Source: an uncultured Clostridia bacterium
GTDB lineage: Bacteria > Bacillota > Clostridia > Oscillospirales > Acutalibacteraceae
Reading direction: 5' to 3'
DNA length: 63,518 bases
NCBI GenBank assembly: GCA_944384835.1
Contig: CALWUU010000004.1
Coordinates: 1-63,518, forward strand
A program made the position numbers and the translations under genes. The first letter of the stretch is position 1, and each line of letters opens with the position of its first letter. The notes below the pieces were generated by a model. That model saw only the letters and a list, made by a program, of their open reading frames with translations, made no database searches and had not been told where the DNA came from. Positions 53,749 to 61,848 of the stretch are shown one piece after another.

Positions 53749-55392
53749 TTACAAATACTGCGCGGCAGTTTGTTTTAATTCTTCCAGTTTTTCCAATGCT
53801 TTTCCACTATCAATCGATTCCTGCGCCAGACGGATACCTTCTGCCAAAGAGGATGCTTTGCCTGCTGTGTATAAAGCACAGGCGGCGTTCATTACAACAA
53901 TATTGCGCTGTGGACCCTGCTTGCCGTTTAACACAGCCAATGTGATTTTTGCGTTTTCTTCTGCGGTTCCTCCAATCACTTCGGTTAAATCCGTAATAGG
54001 AATTTGGTAATCTTCGGGATTGATTTCGTATTTGATTAATTTATTTTCTTGGATTTCGCAAATTGTGGTGCGGTCGGAAATGGTAATCTCATCTAAACCG
54101 TCATTGCCGTGTACAATCATCGCTCCTTTAATGCCAAGATTCATAAGTACTTTGGCCATAGGTTCCATTAATGCTTCATCATATACGCCAAGTACAATGT
54201 AATTTGTAAGCGCAGGATTGGCCAAAGGACCAAGGATATTGAATACTGTGCGTACGCCTACTTCACGGCGGGAAGGCGCTGCAAATTTCATGGAGCCATG
54301 AAATTTTTGTGCAAACAGAAAACAGATTCCGCATTTGTCTAAACATTCGGCCGCTTGTTCCGGGGTAAGTGAAATGTTTACGCCAAGCTGTTCCAGCACG
54401 TCTGCACTCCCGCTTTTGCTGGAAACGCTGCGGTTTCCGTGTTTTGCTACTTTTACTCCCACGCCTGCCACTACAAAAGAAGTGGTTGTGGAAATATTAA
54501 ACGTGTTTGCCATATCGCCGCCTGTTCCCACAATATCGATTGCATCTGTTCCGTTTTCGATGGTAGCGGCCTTTTGACGCATGACTTTTGCAAAACCGGT
54601 CAATTCGGAAATGGTTTCTCCTTTCATACGCAATGCGGTGGTAAAGGAGCCGATTTGCGCATCTGTTGCGCCGCCGTTCATAATGCAGTCCATTGCGTCA
54701 TACGCTTCTGCTTCCGTTAAATCCGTACCTTCTATGATTTTAAAGATATAGGGTTTCAGGGCATTGCGCTGGGCAGGAGGTAATTGATTTTTCTCTGTAT
54801 GAAGCGGTGTGATTTTTACTTTTGCAACGTAATACAGAAAATTTTCAATGATTTGCATACCGTTTTTTGTCAAAATAGATTCAGGATGAAATTGGACGCC
54901 GTAGGTTGGGTGGGATGTATGGGCAATTGCCATAATTTGGTTCGTTTCATCTTTCGCTGTTATTTCAAAACATGAGGGAAGTGTTTGTTCATCTACAATT
55001 AAGGAGTGATATCTTGCAACTGTAATGGAATCGGGCAGATTTTTAAAAACAGGACATTGATTGTTTACCGTAATGGTGCTTGCTTTTCCATGCATCAGTT
55101 CTTTGGCGTGTATAATGTCAGCGCCGAATGCTTGTGCAATGGATTGATGACCGAGACATACGCCTAAAATAGGAATGTTTCCGCTGAATTCCTGAATAGA
55201 CGCAACAGAGATACCAGCATCTTTCGGATAGCCCGGACCGGGAGAAATGATGATCGCTTCCGGCTGCATGTTCTGTATTTGTTCTATGGTAATTTTGTCG
55301 TTGCGTATTACCATAATATCTTCATACAATTGCCCGATTGCTTGGTAGAGATTATAGGTAAAAGAGTCATAGTTATCTATTAAAAGAATCAT
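53749..55392 (-). CDS. trpGD: Fused anthranilate synthase component II / anthranilate phosphoribosyltransferase
   Basis: A 547-residue fusion. Residues 1 to about 190 are a glutamine amidotransferase (ILLIDNYDSFTYN; nucleophile Cys in GVCLGHQSIAQA; His/Glu in GVQFHPES). About 200-547 are TrpD (DIVGTGGDMANTFNIST, KHGNRSVSSKSGSADVL, and GPLANPA). The amidotransferase supplies ammonia to TrpE; TrpD adds phosphoribose to anthranilate. ATG 55392 is chosen, since AGGAGGG lies 8 nt upstream; an in-frame extension to 55587 enters trpE and is rejected. Confidence 0.96.
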   Translation of the reverse strand: MILLIDNYDSFTYNLYQAIGQLYEDIMVIRNDKITIEQIQNMQPEAIIISPGPGYPKDAGISVASIQEFSGNIPILGVCLGHQSIAQAFGADIIHAKELMHGKASTITVNNQCPVFKNLPDSITVARYHSLIVDEQTLPSCFEITAKDETNQIMAIAHTSHPTYGVQFHPESILTKNGMQIIENFLYYVAKVKITPLHTEKNQLPPAQRNALKPYIFKIIEGTDLTEAEAYDAMDCIMNGGATDAQIGSFTTALRMKGETISELTGFAKVMRQKAATIENGTDAIDIVGTGGDMANTFNISTTTSFVVAGVGVKVAKHGNRSVSSKSGSADVLEQLGVNISLTPEQAAECLDKCGICFLFAQKFHGSMKFAAPSRREVGVRTVFNILGPLANPALTNYIVLGVYDEALMEPMAKVLMNLGIKGAMIVHGNDGLDEITISDRTTICEIQENKLIKYEINPEDYQIPITDLTEVIGGTAEENAKITLAVLNGKQGPQRNIVVMNAACALYTAGKASSLAEGIRLAQESIDSGKALEKLEELKQTAAQYL

Positions 55393-55408
55393 CCTGTATC
55401 CCTCCTGT

Positions 55409-56878
55409 TCAAATTTGACTTGCATCTTTGATTGCATTGATGACAGCCAGCGCTTTCTTCTGTGTTTCTTCATACTCTTTTTTGGGAATAGAGTCGGCAA
55501 CAATTCCGGCGCCAGCCTGAACATAGGCTTTTTTGTTTTTAAATAATACGGTGCGTATGGCAATGCAGGTGTCAATATTTCCGTCAAATCCCAAATAACC
55601 GACGGTACCTCCGTATAATCCGCGGCGTTTGTTTTCCAACTGGTCTATGAGCTGCATGGCGCGGACTTTTGGAGCGCCTGACAATGTACCTGCCGGCAAA
55701 ACTGCCATCAACGCGTCTAATGCGGTTTTGTCATCTTTTAAAAGTCCTTTTACATCACTGACCAAATGCATCACTTTGGAGTATCGCTCAACATGCATAA
55801 ATCCTGTAACTTCCACAGTACCGAATTTTGAAACCTTACCAACATCATTACGTCCCAAATCGACCAGCATGGTATGTTCGGCACGTTCTTTTGGGTCATT
55901 GAGAAGCTGTTGTTCCAGTTTTTTATCTTCTTCCTCCAAAATGCTTCTTCCAATGGTACCTGCAATTGGTTTTGTGGATACAATTCCCTTTGTAACGTTG
56001 ACTAACATTTCAGGAGATGCGCCTGCAATTTGATACTCTTTATGTTTCAAATAATATAGATAGGGGGAGGGGTTAGCAGCACGAAGCATGCGGTAAACAT
56101 CAAACGGTTCCGGAGGATTTTTCACTTCAAAACGCTGTGACAATACAATTTGGAAAATGTCTCCGTTTAAAATATGTTCTTTTGCTTTTGCAACCATGTC
56201 AGTAAATTCTTCTTCCGTTACATTGGATGTAACAGTGATTTCTCTTTTCTCTCCGCGTGGTTTTGGCGTTGGGATATAGCTGCGTATCATTTCCGCAATT
56301 TCTTCAGAACGTTTTTGACACGCTTCATACTGTGCTGCAATATCTCCCTTTTGGGAGATATTTAAAATAATTACTACTTTATTGCTTAAGTGGTCAAAGG
56401 CGATAATCTCATCGTATAAAAACAAGTGACAATCAGGCATATCCAAGTCATCTTCAGGGAAGCAAGACACAGTTTGTTCCATGTAGCGTACTGTATCGTA
56501 TGCAAAATAGCCGATTAGTCCGCCTGTAAGTTTTGGTTTATTTGGAAAATTCGGTGAATGATAGTCTTCCATGATGTGGGACAAATAGGAGATGGGATTT
56601 TTTAAATACAAACTTGCGGTGCTGGTTCCCTGCGTATGTGTAATGGTTCCGTTTTTTACTTTAATTTCTGCTTTGGGATTAATTCCTATAAATGAATAAC
56701 GTCCCCATTGCTGAGAGTTATCAACACTTTCTAAAATGAAACAGTTTTCCTCTTCTTTTTCCAGTGCGTTATAAATATGAATAGGGGTACAGGTGTCAGA
56801 GAGAATTTCAAAAAACACAGGCGTTAATTTGTATTCGTTTAATAATTCTGTTACTTCGTGTAAGGTTGGATATAACAT
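55409..56878 (-). CDS. trpE: Anthranilate synthase component I
   Basis: A 489-residue chorismate-utilising enzyme. The feedback-binding LLESVDNSQQWGRYSF-type site (read as LESVDNSQQWGRYSF, near 38) is kept, and the catalytic core includes DIFQIVLSQRF, PIAGTIGR, AEHTMLVDLGRND, SGAPKVRAM and GAGIVADS. ATG 56878 follows AAGGAG; an extension to 56974 would overlap the T-box terminator. It is the first gene of the operon, 16 nt before trpGD. Confidence 0.97.
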   Translation of the reverse strand: MLYPTLHEVTELLNEYKLTPVFFEILSDTCTPIHIYNALEKEEENCFILESVDNSQQWGRYSFIGINPKAEIKVKNGTITHTQGTSTASLYLKNPISYLSHIMEDYHSPNFPNKPKLTGGLIGYFAYDTVRYMEQTVSCFPEDDLDMPDCHLFLYDEIIAFDHLSNKVVIILNISQKGDIAAQYEACQKRSEEIAEMIRSYIPTPKPRGEKREITVTSNVTEEEFTDMVAKAKEHILNGDIFQIVLSQRFEVKNPPEPFDVYRMLRAANPSPYLYYLKHKEYQIAGASPEMLVNVTKGIVSTKPIAGTIGRSILEEEDKKLEQQLLNDPKERAEHTMLVDLGRNDVGKVSKFGTVEVTGFMHVERYSKVMHLVSDVKGLLKDDKTALDALMAVLPAGTLSGAPKVRAMQLIDQLENKRRGLYGGTVGYLGFDGNIDTCIAIRTVLFKNKKAYVQAGAGIVADSIPKKEYEETQKKALAVINAIKDASQI

Positions 56879-56922
56879 CGTGTATTCTCCTTCTTTGCTG
56901 AAAGATTTAAAATGGTAAAAAC

Positions 56923-57205
56923 AAAAAAGTCTACCATCCCTTATGGAAAAGGGACGATAGACTCGTGGTGCCACCCAAATTTAAAACATACAATAAAAAA
57001 TTATGTTTCCTCGTTACAGATACGCAGCAAATGCTGTTTGCCTGAATATCCTTTCCTTTAACGCAGGAGATACGGCGATAACTACTAAGGAAATCCGTTT
57101 CATTATGCTCCTCACAAACCCATTCGCACATAGCGTGTGTGCCGACATTCCACCAGCCGCCGACTCTCTGAACCACCGTATTATGTGTTACTTACTTTTG
57201 ATCTT
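56923..57205 (-). ncRNA. Tryptophan T-box riboswitch leader
   Basis: The leader holds all the parts of a T-box on the minus strand. Stem I carries CAGAGAGTCGG and GGCTGGTGGAA. The specifier loop has GAA-TGG-G, Trp codon UGG at 57120-57122. The T-box motif GGGTGGCACCACG (56964-56976) follows. The terminator GTCTATCGTCCCTT / AAGGGATGGTAGAC (56929-56962) ends in six T. The bulge UGGC would pair with a tRNA ending GCCA, as expected for tRNA-Trp with G73. Uncharged tRNA-Trp would favour the antiterminator and switch on trp expression. Confidence 0.96.
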
Positions 57206-57238
57206 TGGATTTTGATATTAAATTATATTCTAATTTTT

Positions 57239-57266
57239 ATTTTACACGATTTTTTCCTATTGTCAA
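57239..57266 (-). promoter_or_regulatory. trp operon promoter
   Basis: On the minus strand TTGACA (57266-57261) and TAAAAT (57244-57239) are separated by 16 bp; the transcript would begin just before the T-box. Confidence 0.75.
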
Positions 57267-57417
57267 TAAAAAATTTTTGTTCATAAGACGTTTTGTGTGA
57301 ACAGTTTGTATGAATATGGAAATAAAAATACAGTCATTTTCTTTTTTATTTAAAGTTTACAAGAAATCATAGATAATGATAAAATAGGAGAAAATAACAT
57401 GTTAAATCGAGGTTTTT

Positions 57418-57921
57418 ATGAAAAAGATTGAGTTTACCAAGGCAAATAGAAATGATATTGACGAAATTTTTGATATGTTTGAGTATACCATAGAAGAGAT
57501 GAATGCAAACGGTATTCCCCAATGGGATGAGATTTATCCATGCCGTGACGATTTACTGCATGATATTGAAAAACATGAATTATATGTCGGAAAAATAGAG
57601 GGAAAACCGGCGGTAGCATATGTGTTGAATCAAGAATGCGATGATGAATATCAAAATGGAATGTGGTTATATCCCAATGCGAATTATTATGTGATACATC
57701 GACTATGCGTAAGTTCGCATTTTCAAAAACAAGGAATTGGTACAAGAACCGTTGGGCATATTGAGGAACAAGCCAAAGATATGGGGGCGGAAACCATCCG
57801 TTTAGATGCATTTACTTTAAATCCTCATGCTTTGAAATTATATCGAAAACTTGGATATAAAGAGGTAGGAATTGCTAATTTTAGAAAAGGAAAGTTTTAT
57901 TTGATGGAGAAAAAACTATAA
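57418..57921 (+). CDS. GNAT-family N-acetyltransferase
   Basis: A 167-residue GNAT protein. The acetyl-CoA pyrophosphate loop is QKQGIGTRT (about 103-111), preceded by the beta-4 strand YVIHRLCVS and followed by the C-terminal ALKLYRKLGYKEVG motif. GAGG is upstream of ATG 57418. It stands alone. The acceptor substrate is unknown. Confidence 0.93.
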   Translation: MKKIEFTKANRNDIDEIFDMFEYTIEEMNANGIPQWDEIYPCRDDLLHDIEKHELYVGKIEGKPAVAYVLNQECDDEYQNGMWLYPNANYYVIHRLCVSSHFQKQGIGTRTVGHIEEQAKDMGAETIRLDAFTLNPHALKLYRKLGYKEVGIANFRKGKFYLMEKKL

Positions 57922-58460
57922 AAATACTTATGGTATAATATTTGGAATTATTACTGATTGATGTGTTTTGCTGAAATGCAAATGTGATAGGTTTAGAAAA
58001 TATGGATTTTAAAAGGATTACGTGAAAACGCATGGGTGATAAATCATAAAGAATCTATCGTCCAACTTATATTATCATGCTGCTGTAAAAGTAGATTTAT
58101 AGATTCAGGAGATATGTTCAAAAGATGTGGTATAAATAGAAAGCTGAGAACCTAAATATAAAGAACATGAGAAAATAATTTTTCGTTTGACGAATGAAAA
58201 CTTGCGGAAGCGCTTTGCAATAGAATATCAAACAATAGTTTTATAAAGAAAAGCAAGTCTAAGTATTTTTCAAATGAAAAGAAAAACGGTATCATATAAA
58301 TATTTGACAGAGTTTTTCTTATTCTGCGGAAACAACGATAATGCAATCACGTTTTAAAAGAATGCGGCTGTAATATAAACCGTTTTGACCTCTATCATAG
58401 TGATACATCACTATCTTTTAGAGGCAAAAAATAATGATGAATTTCATACATTTCTTCTGT
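57922..58460. other. Intergenic stretch with one inverted repeat
   Basis: About 540 bp without a supported gene; a 64-codon minus-strand frame at 58152-58346 has no gene-like context. ATAGTGAT/ATCACTAT (58397-58414) is an 8-bp inverted repeat, itself flanked by CCTCT and AGAGG (58389-58424). It lacks T runs, so it is not a terminator. Confidence 0.45.
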
Positions 58461-58497
58461 AAAAAAGAACACCCTCCTGTACCAATACAGGAGGGTG
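58461..58497 (-). terminator. Terminator of the ferredoxin-hcp unit
   Basis: CACCCTCCTGTA and TACAGGAGGGTG form a 12-bp stem around a 4-nt loop; TTCTTTTTT follows on the minus strand. Confidence 0.92.
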
Positions 58498-58517
58498 CTG
58501 CACTATTGATAAAATAA

Positions 58518-60116
58518 TTATGCTTTGGCTAAAATTTGTTCCATATCTTTTTCCGCAGTCGAAATCGGGTGAATTTGGTAGTTTTCTACTAAGAAATCTA
58601 ATACATTTGGAGATACAAATGCAGGAAGTGTGGGACCAAGATAAATGTTTTTTATGCCTAAGTGCAGTAAAGTGAGTAAAACACATACTGCTTTTTGCTC
58701 ATACCAAGATAAGATCAAGGTCAGGGGCAATTCGTTTACGTCACATTCAAATGCTTCGGACAGCGTCAATGCCACACGAATGGCGCCGTAAGCATCATTG
58801 CATTGTCCCATATCCAAAATGCGAGGTAAACCTCCAATTTCGCCAATGTCAAGGTCATTAAAACGGTATTTTCCGCAGGCTAAAGTCAGAATCATAGTGT
58901 CTTTTGGTGCTTGTTCTACAAATTCTGTGTAATAATTGCGTCCTGTACGGGCACCATCACAGCCGCCTACCAGGAAGAAATGTTTGATAGCTCCGTCTTT
59001 TACGGCATCAATCACTTTGTCTGCTACGGATAGAATGGTATTCCAGCCAAATCCGGTAGTCACAGTTGTACCGCCGTTAATACCTGTCATGTGTTGTGTT
59101 TCTTTATAGCCGCCCAATTCCAGCGCTTTTTCAATGACAGGCGTAAAATCTTTTTCAGGTCCAATGTGCACCATTTCCGGATAAGCCACAACAGAAGTGG
59201 TGAAGATACGGTCTGCATAGTTTTCTTTGACAGGCATGATACAGTTGGTTGTAAATAGAACAGGACCTGGAATGTCTTTAAATTCCTTTTGTTGATTCTG
59301 CCATGCAGTACCAAAGTTACCTTTTAAATGGGGATATTCTTTTAATTTTGGATATGCATGGCAAGGCAGCATTTCGCCATGGGTATAAATGTTAATCCCT
59401 TTGTCTTTGGTTTGCTCTAACAGCAATGCAAGGTCATGCAAATCATGTCCGGAAACTACAATGAACGGTCCCGGTTCAATGGACAACGGAACAGTTGTAG
59501 GTACCGGATTACCATATGTTTCACGATTGGCACGGTCAAGCAGCTCCATACAAGTTAGGTTGACCTCACCTGTTTCCATCACAATAGGCAGTAATTCTTC
59601 CATGTTGAAATCCAGACTGATGATTCTTAATGCTTTCAGCATAAAGCGGTTAACCGTATCGTCTGTATATCCCAATATCATCGCGTGGTAAGCATATGCC
59701 GCAATACCGCGAATTCCAAATAAAATTAAAGATTTTAAGGAACGGATATCTTCATCGGGTTCATTCCAAATTTCATCCAAATCATAATCTTTTCCTATAC
59801 TGTGAGAAGCGCAGCAGCTGCATTGGGGTAAGAGTGACAGCGTTGCTTCATGCGTTTTATCAATTTGACGTTGTACCTGTTCGTTGTCAAAGCTAACGTT
59901 GGTAACAGTGATGAATAGCCCTTCCAATACTAGATGATATAATTCGGGTGTTAATTTATGTTCTTTTCCTTTTGCAGTCAATGCAAAATTTACCAGGGCA
60001 CCTGTTAATTCATCTTGCAGTTGTGCAGTATCCGGTTGTTTACCACATACTCCTATTTTTGTACAGCCATTGCAACCGGCTGTTTGCTCACATTGAAAAC
60101 AAAACATAGACATCAT
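58518..60116 (-). CDS. hcp: Hydroxylamine reductase / hybrid cluster protein
   Basis: A 532-residue hybrid cluster protein. The N-terminal cubane ligands follow C6-x2-C9-x8-C18-x5-C24, the arrangement of Hcps of strict anaerobes. Hybrid-cluster ligand regions are kept: GHDLHDL (His), FTTNCIMP, GGCDGARTGR and TLACGKYRF (Cys). Hcp reduces hydroxylamine in vitro and is a nitric oxide reductase in vivo in several bacteria. ATG 60116 is 6 nt after AGGAG. It is downstream of a ferredoxin-like gene on the same strand that could supply electrons. Confidence 0.96.
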   Translation of the reverse strand: MMSMFCFQCEQTAGCNGCTKIGVCGKQPDTAQLQDELTGALVNFALTAKGKEHKLTPELYHLVLEGLFITVTNVSFDNEQVQRQIDKTHEATLSLLPQCSCCASHSIGKDYDLDEIWNEPDEDIRSLKSLILFGIRGIAAYAYHAMILGYTDDTVNRFMLKALRIISLDFNMEELLPIVMETGEVNLTCMELLDRANRETYGNPVPTTVPLSIEPGPFIVVSGHDLHDLALLLEQTKDKGINIYTHGEMLPCHAYPKLKEYPHLKGNFGTAWQNQQKEFKDIPGPVLFTTNCIMPVKENYADRIFTTSVVAYPEMVHIGPEKDFTPVIEKALELGGYKETQHMTGINGGTTVTTGFGWNTILSVADKVIDAVKDGAIKHFFLVGGCDGARTGRNYYTEFVEQAPKDTMILTLACGKYRFNDLDIGEIGGLPRILDMGQCNDAYGAIRVALTLSEAFECDVNELPLTLILSWYEQKAVCVLLTLLHLGIKNIYLGPTLPAFVSPNVLDFLVENYQIHPISTAEKDMEQILAKA

Positions 60117-60143
60117 TCATTTCTCCTTTTTTATCATTTGTAC

Positions 60144-60848
60144 TTAAGCTATCAATTGACCGTTCGTAGAGACAATAGAAACTTGCCACGGAATCATTTT
60201 GCCGCTTTGTATAAGAGCGTTTTTTACTGCATTTACAATTCCGCCGCAGCAAGGAACTTCCATACGAACAACAGTTACACTTTGAATGTTGTTCTGCTGT
60301 ATGATTGCAGTTAGTTTGTCAGTATAATCACCTTCATCTAATTTAGGGCATCCAATGAGACAGATTTTATTTTTCATAAAGTCTGCGTGAAAATTCCCAT
60401 AGGCAAATGCAGTACAGTCAGCTGCAATTAATAGATGAGACTGATCAAAAAACGGCGCTTTAACAGGCATCAACTTAATTTGTACCGGCCATTGCTGCAG
60501 CTGTGAAGGAACAGGCATATGATTTGCTTGTATAGAAGATTCAGAAGGTTTCACAACTTTTACTTGAGCGCTGGGACAACTGCATGGAGCGTGAGAGACA
60601 GCTTGTTGTTTTGCCTGTTGTGCTGCTACTACGGCAGTTTCATTATAAGGCAATGCTTCACGTTCTTCAAATGTAATAGCTCCTGTTGGGCAGGCGGGCA
60701 AGCAGTCACCCAAGCCGTCACAGTAATCATCCCGAAGTAGTTTGGCTTTTCCGTTTACCATTCCGATAGCGCCTTCATGACAAGCGGATACACATAATGC
60801 GCATCCTGTGCAAAGAGTTTCGTCTATTTTAATAATTTTTCGTTTCAT
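60144..60848 (-). CDS. Dicluster ferredoxin-like protein with extra C-terminal domain
   Basis: A 234-residue protein. Two [4Fe-4S] motifs fill the first 60 residues: CTGCALCVSACHEGAI (13-28) and CDGLGDCLPACPTGAI (43-58). A linker with CSCP follows, then a domain (130-234) with LIAADCTAFAYG, LIGCPKLD and MEVPCCGG that recurs in ferredoxins encoded next to hcp. It is 27 nt upstream of hcp in one unit and most likely donates electrons to Hcp; whether the extra Cys residues bind metal is unknown. Confidence 0.9.
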   Translation of the reverse strand: MKRKIIKIDETLCTGCALCVSACHEGAIGMVNGKAKLLRDDYCDGLGDCLPACPTGAITFEEREALPYNETAVVAAQQAKQQAVSHAPCSCPSAQVKVVKPSESSIQANHMPVPSQLQQWPVQIKLMPVKAPFFDQSHLLIAADCTAFAYGNFHADFMKNKICLIGCPKLDEGDYTDKLTAIIQQNNIQSVTVVRMEVPCCGGIVNAVKNALIQSGKMIPWQVSIVSTNGQLIA

Positions 60849-60874
60849 ATTGATTCGCTCCTACGGAATTTATT

Positions 60875-60903
60875 TTGACTTTCTAAAGGCATTGTACTAT
60901 ACT
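60875..60903 (+). promoter_or_regulatory. Promoter of the Crp/Fnr regulator gene
   Basis: TTGACT (60875-60880), 17-bp spacer, TATACT (60898-60903). The opposite strand has TATAGT (60901-60896) for the ferredoxin-hcp unit, so the two promoters face apart and overlap. Confidence 0.65.
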
Positions 60904-60917
60904 GAAAGTGATAAATC

Positions 60918-60933
60918 TGTTGCATTTGCAACA
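60918..60933. promoter_or_regulatory. Shared palindromic operator of the hcp divergon
   Basis: TGTTGCA-TT-TGCAACA, a perfect 7-bp palindrome. It lies just downstream of the regulator gene's start point and over the -35 region of the ferredoxin-hcp promoter, the expected place for a Crp/Fnr-type regulator to control both. Confidence 0.7.
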
Positions 60934-60946
60934 AGGGGGCGTTTTT

Positions 60947-61606
60947 TTGCAAAAATATATTCCATTATTAAAAAAGGTCACACTGTTTGAAAATATAGAA
61001 GATGATGAAATGTTAGAGATGTTAAAATGTCTGGGAGCCAGAATGCATTTTTATCATAAAGGAGAATTTCCATTGATGGCCGGGGATACGGTATCTTCTG
61101 TTGGAATTGTGTTAACTGGTCAGGCTCATGTGATTCGGGAGGATATTGATGGAAATCAAATGATAGTGACTGAGCTGCAAGAGTGTGATTTGTTTGGAGA
61201 AACATTTGCTTGTATCGAAACAAAGCATTGTCCGGTAACCGTAGAGACAATTACTGATTGTAATATCATTTGGATTGATTATAAAAGGGTGATTACATCT
61301 TGTTCATCATCTTGCGGTTATCATACAAAATTAATTGGAAATATGATGCGTTTGATTGCGATGAAAAACTTGAGGCTAAGCCGTAGATTGGAAATATTAT
61401 CAAAGCGTTCTATTCGGGAACGATTGATGGAATATTTGGAATTACAGGCAGAAAGTATGGGAACCAGAAGTTTTTCTATTCCATTTGACCGGAACAAATT
61501 AGCAGATTATCTTTGTGTTGATCGTAGCGCAATGTCGCGTGAGCTGGGAAAAATGAGAGACGAAGAAATTTTGAAATTTGAAAAAAATAAGTTTACTTTA
61601 TTATAA
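60947..61606 (+). CDS. Crp/Fnr family transcriptional regulator (HcpR-like by context)
   Basis: A 219-residue regulator: an N-terminal cyclic-nucleotide-binding-type sensor domain (about 10-125; GEFPLMAGDTVSSVGIVLTG) and a C-terminal Crp-type HTH (RNKLADYLCVDRSAMSRELGKM, recognition helix SAMSRELGKM). It lacks the N-terminal Cys set of Fnr. TTG 60947 is chosen with AAGGGGG 7 nt upstream. It is divergent from ferredoxin-hcp, the arrangement of HcpR-type nitrosative stress regulators; the effector is not visible. Confidence 0.9.
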   Translation: MQKYIPLLKKVTLFENIEDDEMLEMLKCLGARMHFYHKGEFPLMAGDTVSSVGIVLTGQAHVIREDIDGNQMIVTELQECDLFGETFACIETKHCPVTVETITDCNIIWIDYKRVITSCSSSCGYHTKLIGNMMRLIAMKNLRLSRRLEILSKRSIRERLMEYLELQAESMGTRSFSIPFDRNKLADYLCVDRSAMSRELGKMRDEEILKFEKNKFTLL

Positions 61607-61609
61607 AAC

Positions 61610-61645
61610 GAAAGGACTACCCATATCGGATAGTCCTTTCATTTT
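61610..61645 (+). terminator. Terminator of the Crp/Fnr regulator gene
   Basis: GAAAGGACTA and TAGTCCTTTC form a 10-bp stem around an 11-nt loop, followed by ATTTTG. Confidence 0.8.
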
Positions 61646-61848
61646 GCAGATGGTTTTATATTTGGTTTTGTTTGCGGTAGATTTATGATAAAACAATTTG
61701 TTTGGAGCATACATGTTGTTTGTTTTGTGCGGATGTTCTATGATATGGTGATTTTTATAGAAGATGTAAATTAATAAACAATTTACCTTCTTACAACTAT
61801 GACGTCAAAAGTTGGAAAATAATACTATTGAGAAAAGGAGAAAGAAAA

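Noticed and set aside
58152-58346. 64-codon minus-strand open frame between the GNAT gene and hcp
   Set aside because: No ribosome binding site and low-complexity aromatic/Lys/Ser composition typical of AT-rich noise.
61800-61807. TGACGTCA palindrome upstream of the M23 gene
   Set aside because: Eight bases only, no second copy and no promoter in register; likely chance.
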